Origin: CAVXFS01 sp049582805
GTDB taxonomy: Bacteria; Pseudomonadota; Gammaproteobacteria; Burkholderiales; Gallionellaceae
Length of the DNA: 64,000 nt
NCBI GenBank assembly: GCA_049582805.1
Contig: JBAUUR010000111.1
Span: 28,547-92,546 of the forward strand
Reading direction: 5' to 3'
Shown in pieces: positions 15,971-24,540 of this stretch. The stretch's first letter is position 1, and each line of letters opens with the position of its first letter. The position numbers and the translations under genes are program-made. The notes below the pieces were generated by a model. The model was given only the letters and a program-made list of their open reading frames with translations, was not told where the DNA came from and searched no databases.

Positions 15971-17128
15971 ATGATTTTCGATGTACTGATTGTCGGTGGC
16001 GGCCTGGTCGGAGCCAGCCTTGCCGCGGCACTTGAGTCCAGCGGTTTGCAGGTGGCGCTGGTGGAGGCACAGTCCGGGTCCTCGCAGGCTGGGGGCTGGG
16101 ATCGCCGCATCTACGCGATCAGCCCCGGCAGCGCGTCATTCCTTAAGGGAGGGGGTGCATGGCAACGCATGGACAGGTCACGGGTGCAGCAAGTCGAGCG
16201 GATGCGCGTATTCGGCGATGCAGGCGCGGAACTGGATTTTTCCGCTTACCAGATTGGGGCGCCGGAATTGGCCTTTATCCTGGAAAGTTGCCTGTTGCAG
16301 CAATCACTGTGGGAAATTCTGCAACAGCAGGATAATCTCGTTTTGTTTCATCCGGCACGCTGTACCGATCTTGCCTGGAATGAAGACTACGCCAGCCTGA
16401 TGCTGGAAGACGGGCGAGAGATCAGGGCAAGATTGATTGTGGGTGCCGACGGGCGGGATTCCTGGGTGCGCAGGCAGGCGGGAATTATTGAACCGCCGAC
16501 GCTTTATCAGCAGCACGCTGTGGTGGCCAACTTCATTGCCGGGGAACCTCATCGCGCTACGGCGTTCCAATGGTTCAGGCCAGACGGGATTCTGGCGCTG
16601 TTGCCGTTGCCGCAGCAGATGGTATCGATGGTTTGGTCGGTCAGCCCGGAGAAGTCGGAAATGCTGTTGCAGCTTGCCCACGAAGAATTGTGCGCGCAGG
16701 TCTCGGCTGCTTCGCAGGACAGGCTGGGGAAGCTTCGGCTGGTTACTTCGCCTGCTGCTTTCCCGTTGCGTTTGCTGCATCTTCCGCAAATCGTCAAGCC
16801 ACGCCTGGCACTGGTGGGCGACGCAGCGCACAATGTTCATCCGCTGGCCGGCCAGGGCGTTAACCTCGGTTTCCGTGATGCACGCCAACTGGCCCGGGTC
16901 CTGTTGCAACGCGGGCCGCAGCAGGATTGTGGAGACTTCCATCTGCTGCGCCGCTATGAACGGGCGCGCCAGGAAGATATATTTTCCATGCAGGCCGTAA
17001 CCGACACGCTGAAGAAATTATTCAACAATGATAACCCGCTGTTACGCAGCGCCCGCAACTTCGGGCTTGCCGCCACCAATCGAATCGCACCGCTGAAAAA
17101 GGCGCTGATGCGGCACGCCCTTAATTAA
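15971..17128 (+). CDS. UbiH/UbiF-family FAD monooxygenase of ubiquinone synthesis
   Basis: 385 residues, typical for this family. It has the FAD-binding DVLIVGGGLVGASLAAAL (residues 4-21), the middle VGADGRDSWVR motif, and the C-terminal GDAAHNVHPLAGQGVNLG that contacts FAD. Such proteins hydroxylate the ring of the ubiquinone precursor. The ring position (UbiH, UbiF, UbiI or UbiM type) cannot be fixed by reading alone, so no symbol is given. It is followed by dsbC 17 bp downstream. Confidence 0.88.
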   Translation: MIFDVLIVGGGLVGASLAAALESSGLQVALVEAQSGSSQAGGWDRRIYAISPGSASFLKGGGAWQRMDRSRVQQVERMRVFGDAGAELDFSAYQIGAPELAFILESCLLQQSLWEILQQQDNLVLFHPARCTDLAWNEDYASLMLEDGREIRARLIVGADGRDSWVRRQAGIIEPPTLYQQHAVVANFIAGEPHRATAFQWFRPDGILALLPLPQQMVSMVWSVSPEKSEMLLQLAHEELCAQVSAASQDRLGKLRLVTSPAAFPLRLLHLPQIVKPRLALVGDAAHNVHPLAGQGVNLGFRDARQLARVLLQRGPQQDCGDFHLLRRYERARQEDIFSMQAVTDTLKKLFNNDNPLLRSARNFGLAATNRIAPLKKALMRHALN

Positions 17129-17145
17129 CTTGTCAGGACTTGACC

Positions 17146-17871
17146 ATGATCAGACCGTTTTTGTTTTTGTTCGCGCTACTCGCTTTTTCCAGCGCTCAGG
17201 CCAATGAAGCCGGGGTGAAGGGCATACTGGAAAAGAACTATCCGCAACTCGGCAAGATTGAAAAGGTCGAGAAGGCGCATATCCTCGGCCTGTACGAGGT
17301 GGTGTCCGACGGGCATTTGTTTTATACGGATGAAAAGGCGCAGTACCTCATCAATGGCAATATTTTTGAATTAAAGAGCATGCGCAATTTGACCGATGAA
17401 CGCGCGAAGATATTGTTTGCGGTCGACTTCAACGCGCTTCCCCTCGAATTGGCAGTAAAGGAGGTGAAAGGCAATGGCCAGCGCAAACTGGCTTTTTTTG
17501 CCGACCCGAATTGCCATTACTGCAAACAACTGGAGAGCGAGTTATTGCATGTGGATAATGTCACGCTTTACCGGTTCTTATTTCCCATATTCCAGGGGTC
17601 GGATGAAAAGGTGCGCAACATCCTGTGCAGCAAAGACCCGTCCAAAACGTGGGAGGACTGGATGAACAATGCCGTGCAGCCCGCCTCTGCGTCTTGTGAT
17701 GACGGTGGCCGGACAGAGAAGGTGGTGGCTTTGGCCAGGAAAATGAACGTGACCGGCACGCCGACCCTGATTTTTGCCAGCGGGCAACTGAATCCCGGGT
17801 ATCTGCCGGCAGAGGAATTGGAGAAGGCTTTGGATGAGCCTGCCCCCAAGAAGGCGGCCTCATCCAGGTAA
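17146..17871 (+). CDS. dsbC: Periplasmic disulfide isomerase DsbC
   Basis: 241 residues from the ATG at 17146 (a TTG two codons earlier is less likely). A signal peptide ends near SSAQA. The N-terminal dimerisation domain (NYPQLGKIEKVEKAHILG) is followed by a thioredoxin fold with active site CHYC in ADPNCHYCKQLE, and the cis-proline loop GTPTLIF. Further cysteines at NILCSKD and SASCDDG match the structural disulfide of DsbC. It rearranges wrong disulfides in secreted proteins. Confidence 0.92.
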   Translation: MIRPFLFLFALLAFSSAQANEAGVKGILEKNYPQLGKIEKVEKAHILGLYEVVSDGHLFYTDEKAQYLINGNIFELKSMRNLTDERAKILFAVDFNALPLELAVKEVKGNGQRKLAFFADPNCHYCKQLESELLHVDNVTLYRFLFPIFQGSDEKVRNILCSKDPSKTWEDWMNNAVQPASASCDDGGRTEKVVALARKMNVTGTPTLIFASGQLNPGYLPAEELEKALDEPAPKKAASSR

Positions 17872-17890
17872 TGCGTCGGATTGCAGGCCG

Positions 17891-19075
17891 CTAAAGTGTT
17901 GGCTCTGCGCCCCTGGGGAACAGCACCCACATGCGGCCTGCTTGTTTCATGCGCCCGGCCTGTACTGCTGCGGTTTCACCGAATCCCCAGAAGAAGTCTG
18001 CGCGGACAGCCCCTTTGATGGCACCGCCGGTATCCTGTGCCAGCATCAGTCGATTCAGCGGTGCGCTGTTCCCGGGCTCGGTGGTGGCGAGGAAAACCGG
18101 CGCGCCGAGCGGGATGGTGCGCGCATCCACAGCGAGGCTGTATTCCCCGGTAAGCGGCACGCCGAGCGCCCCGAGAGGGGCAGACAAGCCGTCCGGCAAT
18201 TCGCGGAAAAATACATAGCTCGGATTCTGTTCCAGCAGTGCAGCGAGCTTGTCCGGGTTTTTTTCTGCCCAATTCTTGATGCCTTGCATGGAAGCTTCTT
18301 CCAGTTTCATTTCACCCGACTCAACCAGTTTCTTGCCGATGGAAACATAGGGATGCCCATTCTGGTCGGCGTATCCGATTTTTACCAGGCTGCCATCGGG
18401 CAATTCGATTCGTCCTGAGCCCTGGATTTGCAGGAAGAACAGCTCTACGGCATTGTCCACCCAGAACAGCTCGCGCCCTTTGAGCGAATTTATTCCTGCA
18501 TCGATATCCGTGCGGCTGTAATAAGGAATCACGCGCCGCCCTTCCAGTCTGCCGCGCAAACGCATTCCCTTGAGCTGCGCATATTCGTCTTCCATATCAA
18601 TAGTCAGCAGGTCATCCGGCGCGGCGTATAGCGGGAAACGAAAGCGTTCGGTCCTTATGCGGCTGCCGTATAACCTAGGCTCGTAATAGCCGGTGATCAT
18701 TCCCTGCTCGCTGCCGTCAGGGTTGAATACCTGATAGGGGACGAACCATTTTTCGAAAAATTCCCTCAGGTTGTCATTGTTGTCTGCCTGATCGAGTTGT
18801 GTTGCCTGGAGGCAAACCTGCCGCCACTGCGTTTTGGATTTCAATGCCTGGCAACTCTGCAGGAATGCCGGCCATGACCGGGTGAGGTCCAGGGTTGTCC
18901 AGTCCGGCAGCATTTCCCATTTACTCAAGGCAAATGGCGGCGTCGGCACATGAGTAACTATCGGGGGTATGAGCGGGGGCGGAATAACAATCGCTGGTTT
19001 TGGCGCGGCACACGCAGCAAGCAACACACACAGGGTCCATGACAGGGCGGGTTTCAGATTGATGGGTTGCATCAT
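17891..19075 (-). CDS. mltA: Membrane-bound lytic murein transglycosylase A
   Basis: 394 residues. The N-terminus is a lipoprotein signal with lipobox LLAAC. The MltA double-psi barrel is seen from GMITGYYEPRLYGS onward, with IPYYSRTDIDAG, the FFLQIQGSGRIELPDG block, and a 3D-type C-terminal region AQDTGGAIKGAVRADFFWG containing the catalytic aspartate. It cleaves peptidoglycan strands from the outer membrane. It overlaps the upstream methyltransferase gene by 4 bp and is convergent with dsbC. Confidence 0.93.
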   Translation of the reverse strand: MMQPINLKPALSWTLCVLLAACAAPKPAIVIPPPLIPPIVTHVPTPPFALSKWEMLPDWTTLDLTRSWPAFLQSCQALKSKTQWRQVCLQATQLDQADNNDNLREFFEKWFVPYQVFNPDGSEQGMITGYYEPRLYGSRIRTERFRFPLYAAPDDLLTIDMEDEYAQLKGMRLRGRLEGRRVIPYYSRTDIDAGINSLKGRELFWVDNAVELFFLQIQGSGRIELPDGSLVKIGYADQNGHPYVSIGKKLVESGEMKLEEASMQGIKNWAEKNPDKLAALLEQNPSYVFFRELPDGLSAPLGALGVPLTGEYSLAVDARTIPLGAPVFLATTEPGNSAPLNRLMLAQDTGGAIKGAVRADFFWGFGETAAVQAGRMKQAGRMWVLFPRGAEPTL

Positions 19076-19671
19076 GATGTTTTTTTCAGCTCGATGAGGC
19101 GAAACCAGCCTTGGGCCAGTATGGGTTCGTCGGAAAGTTTATGCAATTGCGGCACATGCTCCAGCACATCTTCGAAGACCACGTCCAGTCTGGTCGCGAG
19201 CCGCGCGGCAAGCGGGCTGAGTGCTCGCCGCAGCAAAGCGGGCTGGCCGCGCCGCAAGAACTTGTCAAACAATAGGACTTGCCCGCCTGCATCCAGCACT
19301 CGCGCCGCCTCGGCAAGACAGCGGTGCGGTTCAGGGACGACAGCGGTAATCAGGTGAAGCACGACGCAGTCGAACGAATTATCGGCAAAGGGCAACGCCA
19401 TACTGTCACCCTGCACCCAGGTCATGCGCAAATCCCGAGCCCTGCCACGCGACCTGGCGAGCATGGAGGCCGTCAGGTCCAGCGCAGTGTAGTCATGTTG
19501 TGCGGTGAGAAAAGGAAAATCCAGTCCCGTTCCGACACCGCTTAACAGCACACGCCTGCTTTCCTGCTGCGCCAATTTTTCCAGGCTGCGCCGCCGGGCA
19601 AACGCCGAAGCGCGTTCAAGGAAGGTGTCGTAGAACGGGGCAATGAAACGGTAACTGGTTTTTAACGACAT
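19072..19671 (-). CDS. Class I SAM-dependent methyltransferase
   Basis: 199 residues with a Rossmann methyltransferase fold: VLLSGVGTGLDFPFL (SAM loop), a motif LDLTASML, then GDSMALPFADNSFDCVVLH and GGQVLLFDKFL. The last parts resemble UbiE/phospholipid methyltransferases. The SAM loop reads SGVGTG where most have GxGTG. It is translationally coupled to mltA through a 4-bp overlap. Substrate unknown; a lipid or quinone is one guess, not shown. Confidence 0.75.
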   Translation of the reverse strand: MSLKTSYRFIAPFYDTFLERASAFARRRSLEKLAQQESRRVLLSGVGTGLDFPFLTAQHDYTALDLTASMLARSRGRARDLRMTWVQGDSMALPFADNSFDCVVLHLITAVVPEPHRCLAEAARVLDAGGQVLLFDKFLRRGQPALLRRALSPLAARLATRLDVVFEDVLEHVPQLHKLSDEPILAQGWFRLIELKKTS

Positions 19672-19842
19672 GCCAGGGAACCTCAGGCCAAGTCCCGCGC
19701 GGTTATGACGGCGATTTTGCGAGGGGCGAACCAGAAATGGTGGTGTGCAATGCTCGGTGCTTGCACAATATCATCCGCATATTTGCGGTTTCGCGCTAAC
19801 GTATCGCGGCAAGATGCTTGGCAATCCACGCGACGTAATTTT

Positions 19843-20226
19843 CTAATGTAATACGCGCGGGACACTCAATACAAATTGCGGAATCGGCGCATCGAATTCG
19901 GCACCGTCTTCGGTAACCATCTGGTAACTGCCATACATGGTGCCAACTTGGGTGGCAAGCACCGTTCCGCTGCTGTATTCAAAACTTTGCCTGGGCTTCA
20001 GCACCGGCTGTTCGCCCACAACGCCCTGTCCGCGCACTTCCTGCACATAATGATTGGCATCAGTGATAATCCAGTGGCGGCTGACCAGCTTGACAGTGGT
20101 ATCGCTGTTATTGGTAAGGGTGATGGTGTAAGCGAATACGTAGCGGTTATTGGCTTCATCCGATTGCTCAGGCAAATAGCTTACTTTGGCGGTGATGTCG
20201 ATTTGAGGTTCATTGATTTTATCCAT
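19843..20226 (-). CDS. apaG: ApaG domain protein
   Basis: 127 residues, the size of single-domain ApaG. The sequence IDITAKVSYLPEQSDEANNR, FAYTITLTNNSDTTVKL, SRHWIITDANHYVQEVRGQG and GTMYGSYQMV matches the immunoglobulin-like ApaG fold. Its molecular role is not settled (linked to metal tolerance and Ap4A levels). It is divergent from rpe. The 171 bp between it and the methyltransferase gene hold no recognisable feature. Confidence 0.9.
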   Translation of the reverse strand: MDKINEPQIDITAKVSYLPEQSDEANNRYVFAYTITLTNNSDTTVKLVSRHWIITDANHYVQEVRGQGVVGEQPVLKPRQSFEYSSGTVLATQVGTMYGSYQMVTEDGAEFDAPIPQFVLSVPRVLH

Positions 20227-20358
20227 TCTGGTATTTCACCTTATTTTGGGTGTGATGGCAAGAAATGCGATGGGTTGTTTGTTGCGTTGATAACCGGTTC
20301 TTCGCCGTGAGGGTTTCGAGTAGAATACGCGCTTCAAATTCAATCCAATTTGAGGCCA

Positions 20359-21051
20359 ATGACCATGTACATGATTGCCCCCAGCATTTTATCCGCCAAC
20401 TTCGCCAGGCTTGGCGAAGAAGTCGACAACGTACTTGCTTCCGGCGCGGACATCGTCCACTTCGATGTAATGGATAACCATTACGTGCCGAACCTGACCA
20501 TTGGACCGCTGGTATGCGAAGCGCTGCGCAAGCACGGCGTGACTGCGCCCGTCGACGTGCACCTGATGGTCAAGCCGGTGGACCGCATCATCCCGGATTT
20601 TGCCAAGGCCGGCGCGACCTACATCACCTTCCACCCGGAAGCCTCCGAGCACGTCGACCGCACCATCGGCCTGATCAAGGATAACGGCTGCAAGGCCGGT
20701 CTGGTGTTTAACCCGGCTACGCCGCTGGACGTGCTGGAATGGGTGCTGCCCAAGCTGGACATGGTATTGCTGATGTCGGTGAATCCGGGCTTCGGCGGGC
20801 AGAAATTCATCCCGTATGTGCTGGACAAGGCGCGCAAGGTGCGCGAGATGATTGCCGCCGCCGGCCTGCCGATCCGCCTGGAGATTGACGGCGGTGTCGG
20901 CCCGGGCAACATCAGGGAAGTTGCTGAGGCGGGAGTGGATACCTTCGTGGCCGGCTCCGCCATTTTCAGCGCGGGCAAGGACAGCGACAAGAACCGCTAT
21001 GATTCCATTGTTGCCTCAATGCGCGCGGAACTGGCGAAAGTCGCCAGGTAA
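20359..21051 (+). CDS. rpe: Ribulose-phosphate 3-epimerase
   Basis: 230 residues from the ATG at 20359, with TTTGAGG six bp upstream. A TIM-barrel enzyme that interconverts ribulose-5-phosphate and xylulose-5-phosphate in the pentose phosphate and Calvin pathways. Blocks seen are APSILSANFARLGEEV, VHFDVMDNHYVPNLTIG, VDVHLMVKP, MSVNPGFGGQKFIP and EIDGGVGPGN. Its stop overlaps the gph start by 1 bp, a conserved pairing. Confidence 0.96.
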   Translation: MTMYMIAPSILSANFARLGEEVDNVLASGADIVHFDVMDNHYVPNLTIGPLVCEALRKHGVTAPVDVHLMVKPVDRIIPDFAKAGATYITFHPEASEHVDRTIGLIKDNGCKAGLVFNPATPLDVLEWVLPKLDMVLLMSVNPGFGGQKFIPYVLDKARKVREMIAAAGLPIRLEIDGGVGPGNIREVAEAGVDTFVAGSAIFSAGKDSDKNRYDSIVASMRAELAKVAR

Positions 21052-21737
21052 TGGGTTTCAGGCAATTCCCGCTGGCCGTTTCGGCCATCGTCATCGACCT
21101 CGACGGCACGCTGCTGCACACCGCGCCGGAACTGGCGGAAGCCGCCAACCGCATGCTGCGCGACATGGGTTGTCCCGCTGTGTCGCAATCGCTGTTGGTT
21201 AGCTATATCGGCAATGGCATCTCGTGGCTGGTGAAACGCGCGTTGACCGGCGACATGCACGCCGAACCGGAGAGCGCGCTGTACCAGCGAGCGTTACCGA
21301 TATTCGAGAAGCACTATACCGGGCTGTTGCTGGACAGCAAACCATTCGGCGGCGTGGTCGAAGGGCTGGATGCGATGAAAGCAGCGGGTTTCCGCCTGGG
21401 CTGCATCACCAACAAGGTGGCGCGTTACACCGGGCCGCTGCTGCAAGGCATCGGCCTGGCCGGTTACTTTGACCTTGTGCTGTCCGGCGACAGCCTGCCG
21501 GAGAAAAAGCCGCACCCGCTGCCGCTGCTGCATGCCGCTGAATTCTTCGGGGTACCGGTGCAGCGCGTGTTGCTGATCGGTGATTCGCTCAACGATGCGG
21601 TTGCGGCGCGCGCCGCAGGTTGTCCGGTATTCTGCGTGCCTTATGGTTATAATCACGGTGAACCGGTGGACGGGCTGGATCTCGACGCGGTGATCGACGA
21701 CCTGCCCGCCGCTTTGAAACTGATCGAACGTGCCTGA
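21051..21737 (+). CDS. gph: Phosphoglycolate phosphatase (HAD family)
   Basis: 228 residues. HAD motif I VIDLDGTLLHTAPE (catalytic aspartates), motif II around LGCITNK, motif III lysine in GDSLPEKKPHPLPLL, and motif IV LLIGDSLNDAVAARAAGC are all in place. It removes phosphate from 2-phosphoglycolate, formed by DNA repair or by Rubisco. It follows rpe with a 1-bp overlap and comes before trpE, as in many betaproteobacteria. Confidence 0.92.
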   Translation: MGFRQFPLAVSAIVIDLDGTLLHTAPELAEAANRMLRDMGCPAVSQSLLVSYIGNGISWLVKRALTGDMHAEPESALYQRALPIFEKHYTGLLLDSKPFGGVVEGLDAMKAAGFRLGCITNKVARYTGPLLQGIGLAGYFDLVLSGDSLPEKKPHPLPLLHAAEFFGVPVQRVLLIGDSLNDAVAARAAGCPVFCVPYGYNHGEPVDGLDLDAVIDDLPAALKLIERA

Positions 21738-21816
21738 AACGATGACACATCACAACCTCGAATTTTGGAGAAAACCCGCAAGCTGGCGATGGTGGTAACC
21801 GTCATGCCCAGCCGCT

Positions 21817-21841
21817 GTGGCGCGATCGCCGCTGTTTTTTT
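21817..21841 (+). terminator. Possible terminator or attenuator before trpE
   Basis: A stem GTGGCG / CGCCGC around a CGAT loop (21817-21832) is followed after TG by seven T (21835-21841). It sits 22 bp before the trpE start, after gph, so it could end the rpe-gph transcript or attenuate trpE. A short ATG-started frame crosses it but has no tryptophan codons, so classical attenuation is not supported. Confidence 0.4.
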
Positions 21842-21863
21842 CCGCAAGAATTGAGGAGTTGTC

Positions 21864-23393
21864 ATGTTGTCCCCGATCACTGAACAAGAGTTCCAGCAAC
21901 TGGCCGAGCAAGGCTACAACCGCATTCCGCTGGTTGTGGAAACGTTCGCCGACCTTGACACCCCGCTTTCGCTGTATCTCAAGCTCGCCAACCAGCCTTA
22001 TTCCTATTTGCTGGAATCGGTGCAGGGCGGCGAACGTTTCGGACGCTATTCCTTCATCGGCCTGCCTGCCGAAACGCGCCTGACGGTGCGCGGAAAACAG
22101 GTGAAATTGACGCACCCGACCGGCGAGACCATGCACGAAGTCGAAAATCCGCTCGACTTCATCAAGGAATACCAGTCGCGCTTCCAAGTCGCGCAGCTGC
22201 CGGGACTGCCACGATTCGCAGGCGGACTGGCTGGCTACTTTGGCTACGATACGGTGCGTTACATCGAGCCGCGCTTGGCCAACGTCAGCAAACCGGACGT
22301 GCTTGGAACGCCGGACATCCTGCTGATGCTCACCGAGCAACTTGCGGTGATTGACAATCTTAGCGGCAAGCTCACTCTTATTGTGTATGCCAACCCGGAA
22401 CGGGCAGATGCCTACCAGCTTGCGCTGCAGCGCCTCGATGGCCTGCAAAGCAAACTGCGACAGCCGGTGACCATTCCGCATGCGCCGCAGATGTTCGGCA
22501 ATGGGGCCAAATCCGAGTTCGGTGAGGAAGCCTTCAAGCAGGCGGTAGAAAAAGCCAAGCGATACATTTTCGACGGCGACATCATGCAGGTGGTGCTGGC
22601 GCAGCGCATGGTGCAGCCATTTCTCGCCTCGCCGTTGTCGCTGTACCGCGCTCTGCGCAGCGTCAACCCATCGCCCTATATGTTCTACTATGATATGGAT
22701 GACCACCATGTGGTGGGCGCCTCGCCGGAAATACTGGTGCGGCTGGAACACGCTACTGGCGAAGCCAGCCGTTTGCGGGAGCAGCCGCAAGGCGCCGTTG
22801 TCACCGTGCGCCCCATCGCCGGAACCCGCTCGCGTGGTGAGACACAGCAACAGGATGCCGCTTTGGCGGAAGAACTGCTGGCCGATCCGAAGGAGCTGGC
22901 CGAACATCTGATGCTGATTGACCTGGGCCGCAATGATGTCGGCCGTGTGGCACAGTATGGCACGGTGAAACTGACCGAGAAGATGGTGATCGAGCGGTAC
23001 TCCCATGTGATGCACATTGTTTCCAACGTTGAGGGCACGCTCAAGCCGGGACTGGATGCGATCGATGTGCTGAAGGCCACCTTCCCTGCCGGAACGGTGA
23101 GCGGCGCACCCAAGGTGCGTGCGATGGAGATCATCGACGAGCTGGAGCCCAGTAAGCGCGGTATTTACGCGGGCGCGGTCGGCTATCTAGGCTTCAATGG
23201 CGATATGGATATGGCGATTGCGTTGAGAACGGCGGTAATCAAGGATGGCAATCTGTATGTTCAGGCCGGTGCCGGGATCGTCGCCGATTCGGTGCCGCAA
23301 AGCGAATGGACGGAAACCCGGAACAAGGCACGCGCCGTGTTACGCGCGGCGGAAATGGTGATGAAGGGGCTGGACACCTGGAACCGGGGTTAG
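21864..23393 (+). CDS. trpE: Anthranilate synthase component I
   Basis: 509 residues. TrpE makes anthranilate from chorismate with ammonia supplied by TrpG. It starts at an ATG with TTGAGGAG upstream. The N-terminal feedback region contains LLESVQGGERFGRYSFIG (the tryptophan-sensing LLES motif), and the catalytic domain has PSPYMFYYDMD, PIAGTRSRG, LIDLGRNDVGRV, FPAGTVSGAPKVRAMEII and QAGAGIVADS. The stop overlaps the stop of a convergent lipoprotein gene by 4 bp, and that gene separates trpE from trpG. Confidence 0.96.
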   Translation: MLSPITEQEFQQLAEQGYNRIPLVVETFADLDTPLSLYLKLANQPYSYLLESVQGGERFGRYSFIGLPAETRLTVRGKQVKLTHPTGETMHEVENPLDFIKEYQSRFQVAQLPGLPRFAGGLAGYFGYDTVRYIEPRLANVSKPDVLGTPDILLMLTEQLAVIDNLSGKLTLIVYANPERADAYQLALQRLDGLQSKLRQPVTIPHAPQMFGNGAKSEFGEEAFKQAVEKAKRYIFDGDIMQVVLAQRMVQPFLASPLSLYRALRSVNPSPYMFYYDMDDHHVVGASPEILVRLEHATGEASRLREQPQGAVVTVRPIAGTRSRGETQQQDAALAEELLADPKELAEHLMLIDLGRNDVGRVAQYGTVKLTEKMVIERYSHVMHIVSNVEGTLKPGLDAIDVLKATFPAGTVSGAPKVRAMEIIDELEPSKRGIYAGAVGYLGFNGDMDMAIALRTAVIKDGNLYVQAGAGIVADSVPQSEWTETRNKARAVLRAAEMVMKGLDTWNRG

Positions 23394-23815
23394 TAGCATT
23401 TCCCTTCGTCTATTGACCAGCCGACGATGATATTGCTTGCGTTAACGTCGAACAGGAGTTTGCAGGTCTTGCCGGCGCCAAGCACATTCTTCCTCAGGCC
23501 GCTAGGGCCGGTAGCGGACGGCACTCTGGTATCGGGTACGTACAAATGTTGTTGTGATTGATGTCGCAAATTAAGATAGTGGAGCGTTTCAGTCTCGGTC
23601 TCGGTCAGCATCAGGACCCGGATATATTCGAATACACGGCCACCCGATACCTGCTGGTAGACATTGGAGGGAGCGCCATTGGCAGCGACTAGATTGTCGG
23701 CAGAGCGGCCGACCCATTTATTCATGCTTTGGATGAACGATTCTTTCTCGGCTGCATTGGGTGTGGTGCAGCCGAGAAACAAGGCTATTAGCAGAAATAT
23801 TATGTTTCGGTTCAT
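23390..23815 (-). CDS. Small hypothetical lipoprotein
   Basis: 141 residues. The N-terminus NIIFLLIALFLGC is a lipoprotein signal with Cys at about 16. The mature part has NKWVGRSADNLVAANGAPSN, a pattern seen in small outer-membrane proteins where a conserved W-G-x-x-x-x-L start is followed by GxP (SmpA/OmlA-like or related). A C-terminal Cys pair (KTCKLLF, GKCY) could form a disulfide. Convergent with trpE and inserted between trpE and trpG. Function unknown. Confidence 0.65.
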   Translation of the reverse strand: MNRNIIFLLIALFLGCTTPNAAEKESFIQSMNKWVGRSADNLVAANGAPSNVYQQVSGGRVFEYIRVLMLTETETETLHYLNLRHQSQQHLYVPDTRVPSATGPSGLRKNVLGAGKTCKLLFDVNASNIIVGWSIDEGKCY

Positions 23816-23968
23816 TCTTCGGATTCGTGTAGCCTGGCCTGCCTTATTGCACTGGCATTTGTTGGTGTGGATCAGGTGACCTTACGCTGAAGCATAATAG
23901 TCTATGGGACATCATTTTTTGACACTAATGCTGCAACGAATAACCTGCTCAGTCAATAGGACTTAAGT

Positions 23969-24538
23969 ATGCTGCTGATGATCGATAATTATGATTCATT
24001 TACCTACAACCTGGTGCAGTACTTTGCTGAGCTTGGCGCGGACGTTGCAGTACGCCGCAACGACGAAGTGACCCTGCAGCAAATAGATGATCTGCACCCG
24101 CAATATATTGTAATTTCTCCCGGCCCCTGCACGCCAAGCGAAGCGGGAATTTCGGTTCCCGTTATAAAAACCTTCGCCGGAAGAATTCCCATTCTGGGAG
24201 TATGTCTGGGCCACCAAAGCATAGGACAGGCTTTTGGCGGGCGAATTATTCACGCCAAACAACTGATGCATGGCAAAACCTCGGTCATCCATCATAACGG
24301 CGGCAGCGTGTTCACTGGCCTGCCCAACCCGTTTACTGCGACGCGTTACCATTCTTTGGTAATCGAGCGCGAGTCGCTGCCGGATTGCCTGGAAATCACC
24401 GCATGGACCGATGACGGCGAGATCATGGGCGTGCGCCACAAGACGCTCGCGGTGCATGGCGTGCAGTTTCATCCGGAGTCCATCCTCACCGAACATGGCC
24501 ATGACATGCTGGACAATTTCCTGAAAGGAAAAAAATAG
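23969..24538 (+). CDS. trpG: Anthranilate synthase component II (glutamine amidotransferase)
   Basis: 189 residues, class I glutamine amidotransferase that feeds ammonia to TrpE. It opens LLMIDNYDSFTYNLVQYF, has ISPGPCTPSEAGIS, the nucleophile cysteine in GVCLGHQSIGQAFGG (Cys79), and the histidine-glutamate pair in GVQFHPESILTEHG. PGPCTP and NYDSFTYN also fit PabA, with which TrpG is often shared. trpD follows after 2 bp. Confidence 0.94.
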   Translation: MLLMIDNYDSFTYNLVQYFAELGADVAVRRNDEVTLQQIDDLHPQYIVISPGPCTPSEAGISVPVIKTFAGRIPILGVCLGHQSIGQAFGGRIIHAKQLMHGKTSVIHHNGGSVFTGLPNPFTATRYHSLVIERESLPDCLEITAWTDDGEIMGVRHKTLAVHGVQFHPESILTEHGHDMLDNFLKGKK

Positions 24539-24540
24539 CC

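Noticed and set aside
21790..21856. Trp leader peptide before trpE
   Set aside because: The short frame through the stem-loop has no tryptophan codons.
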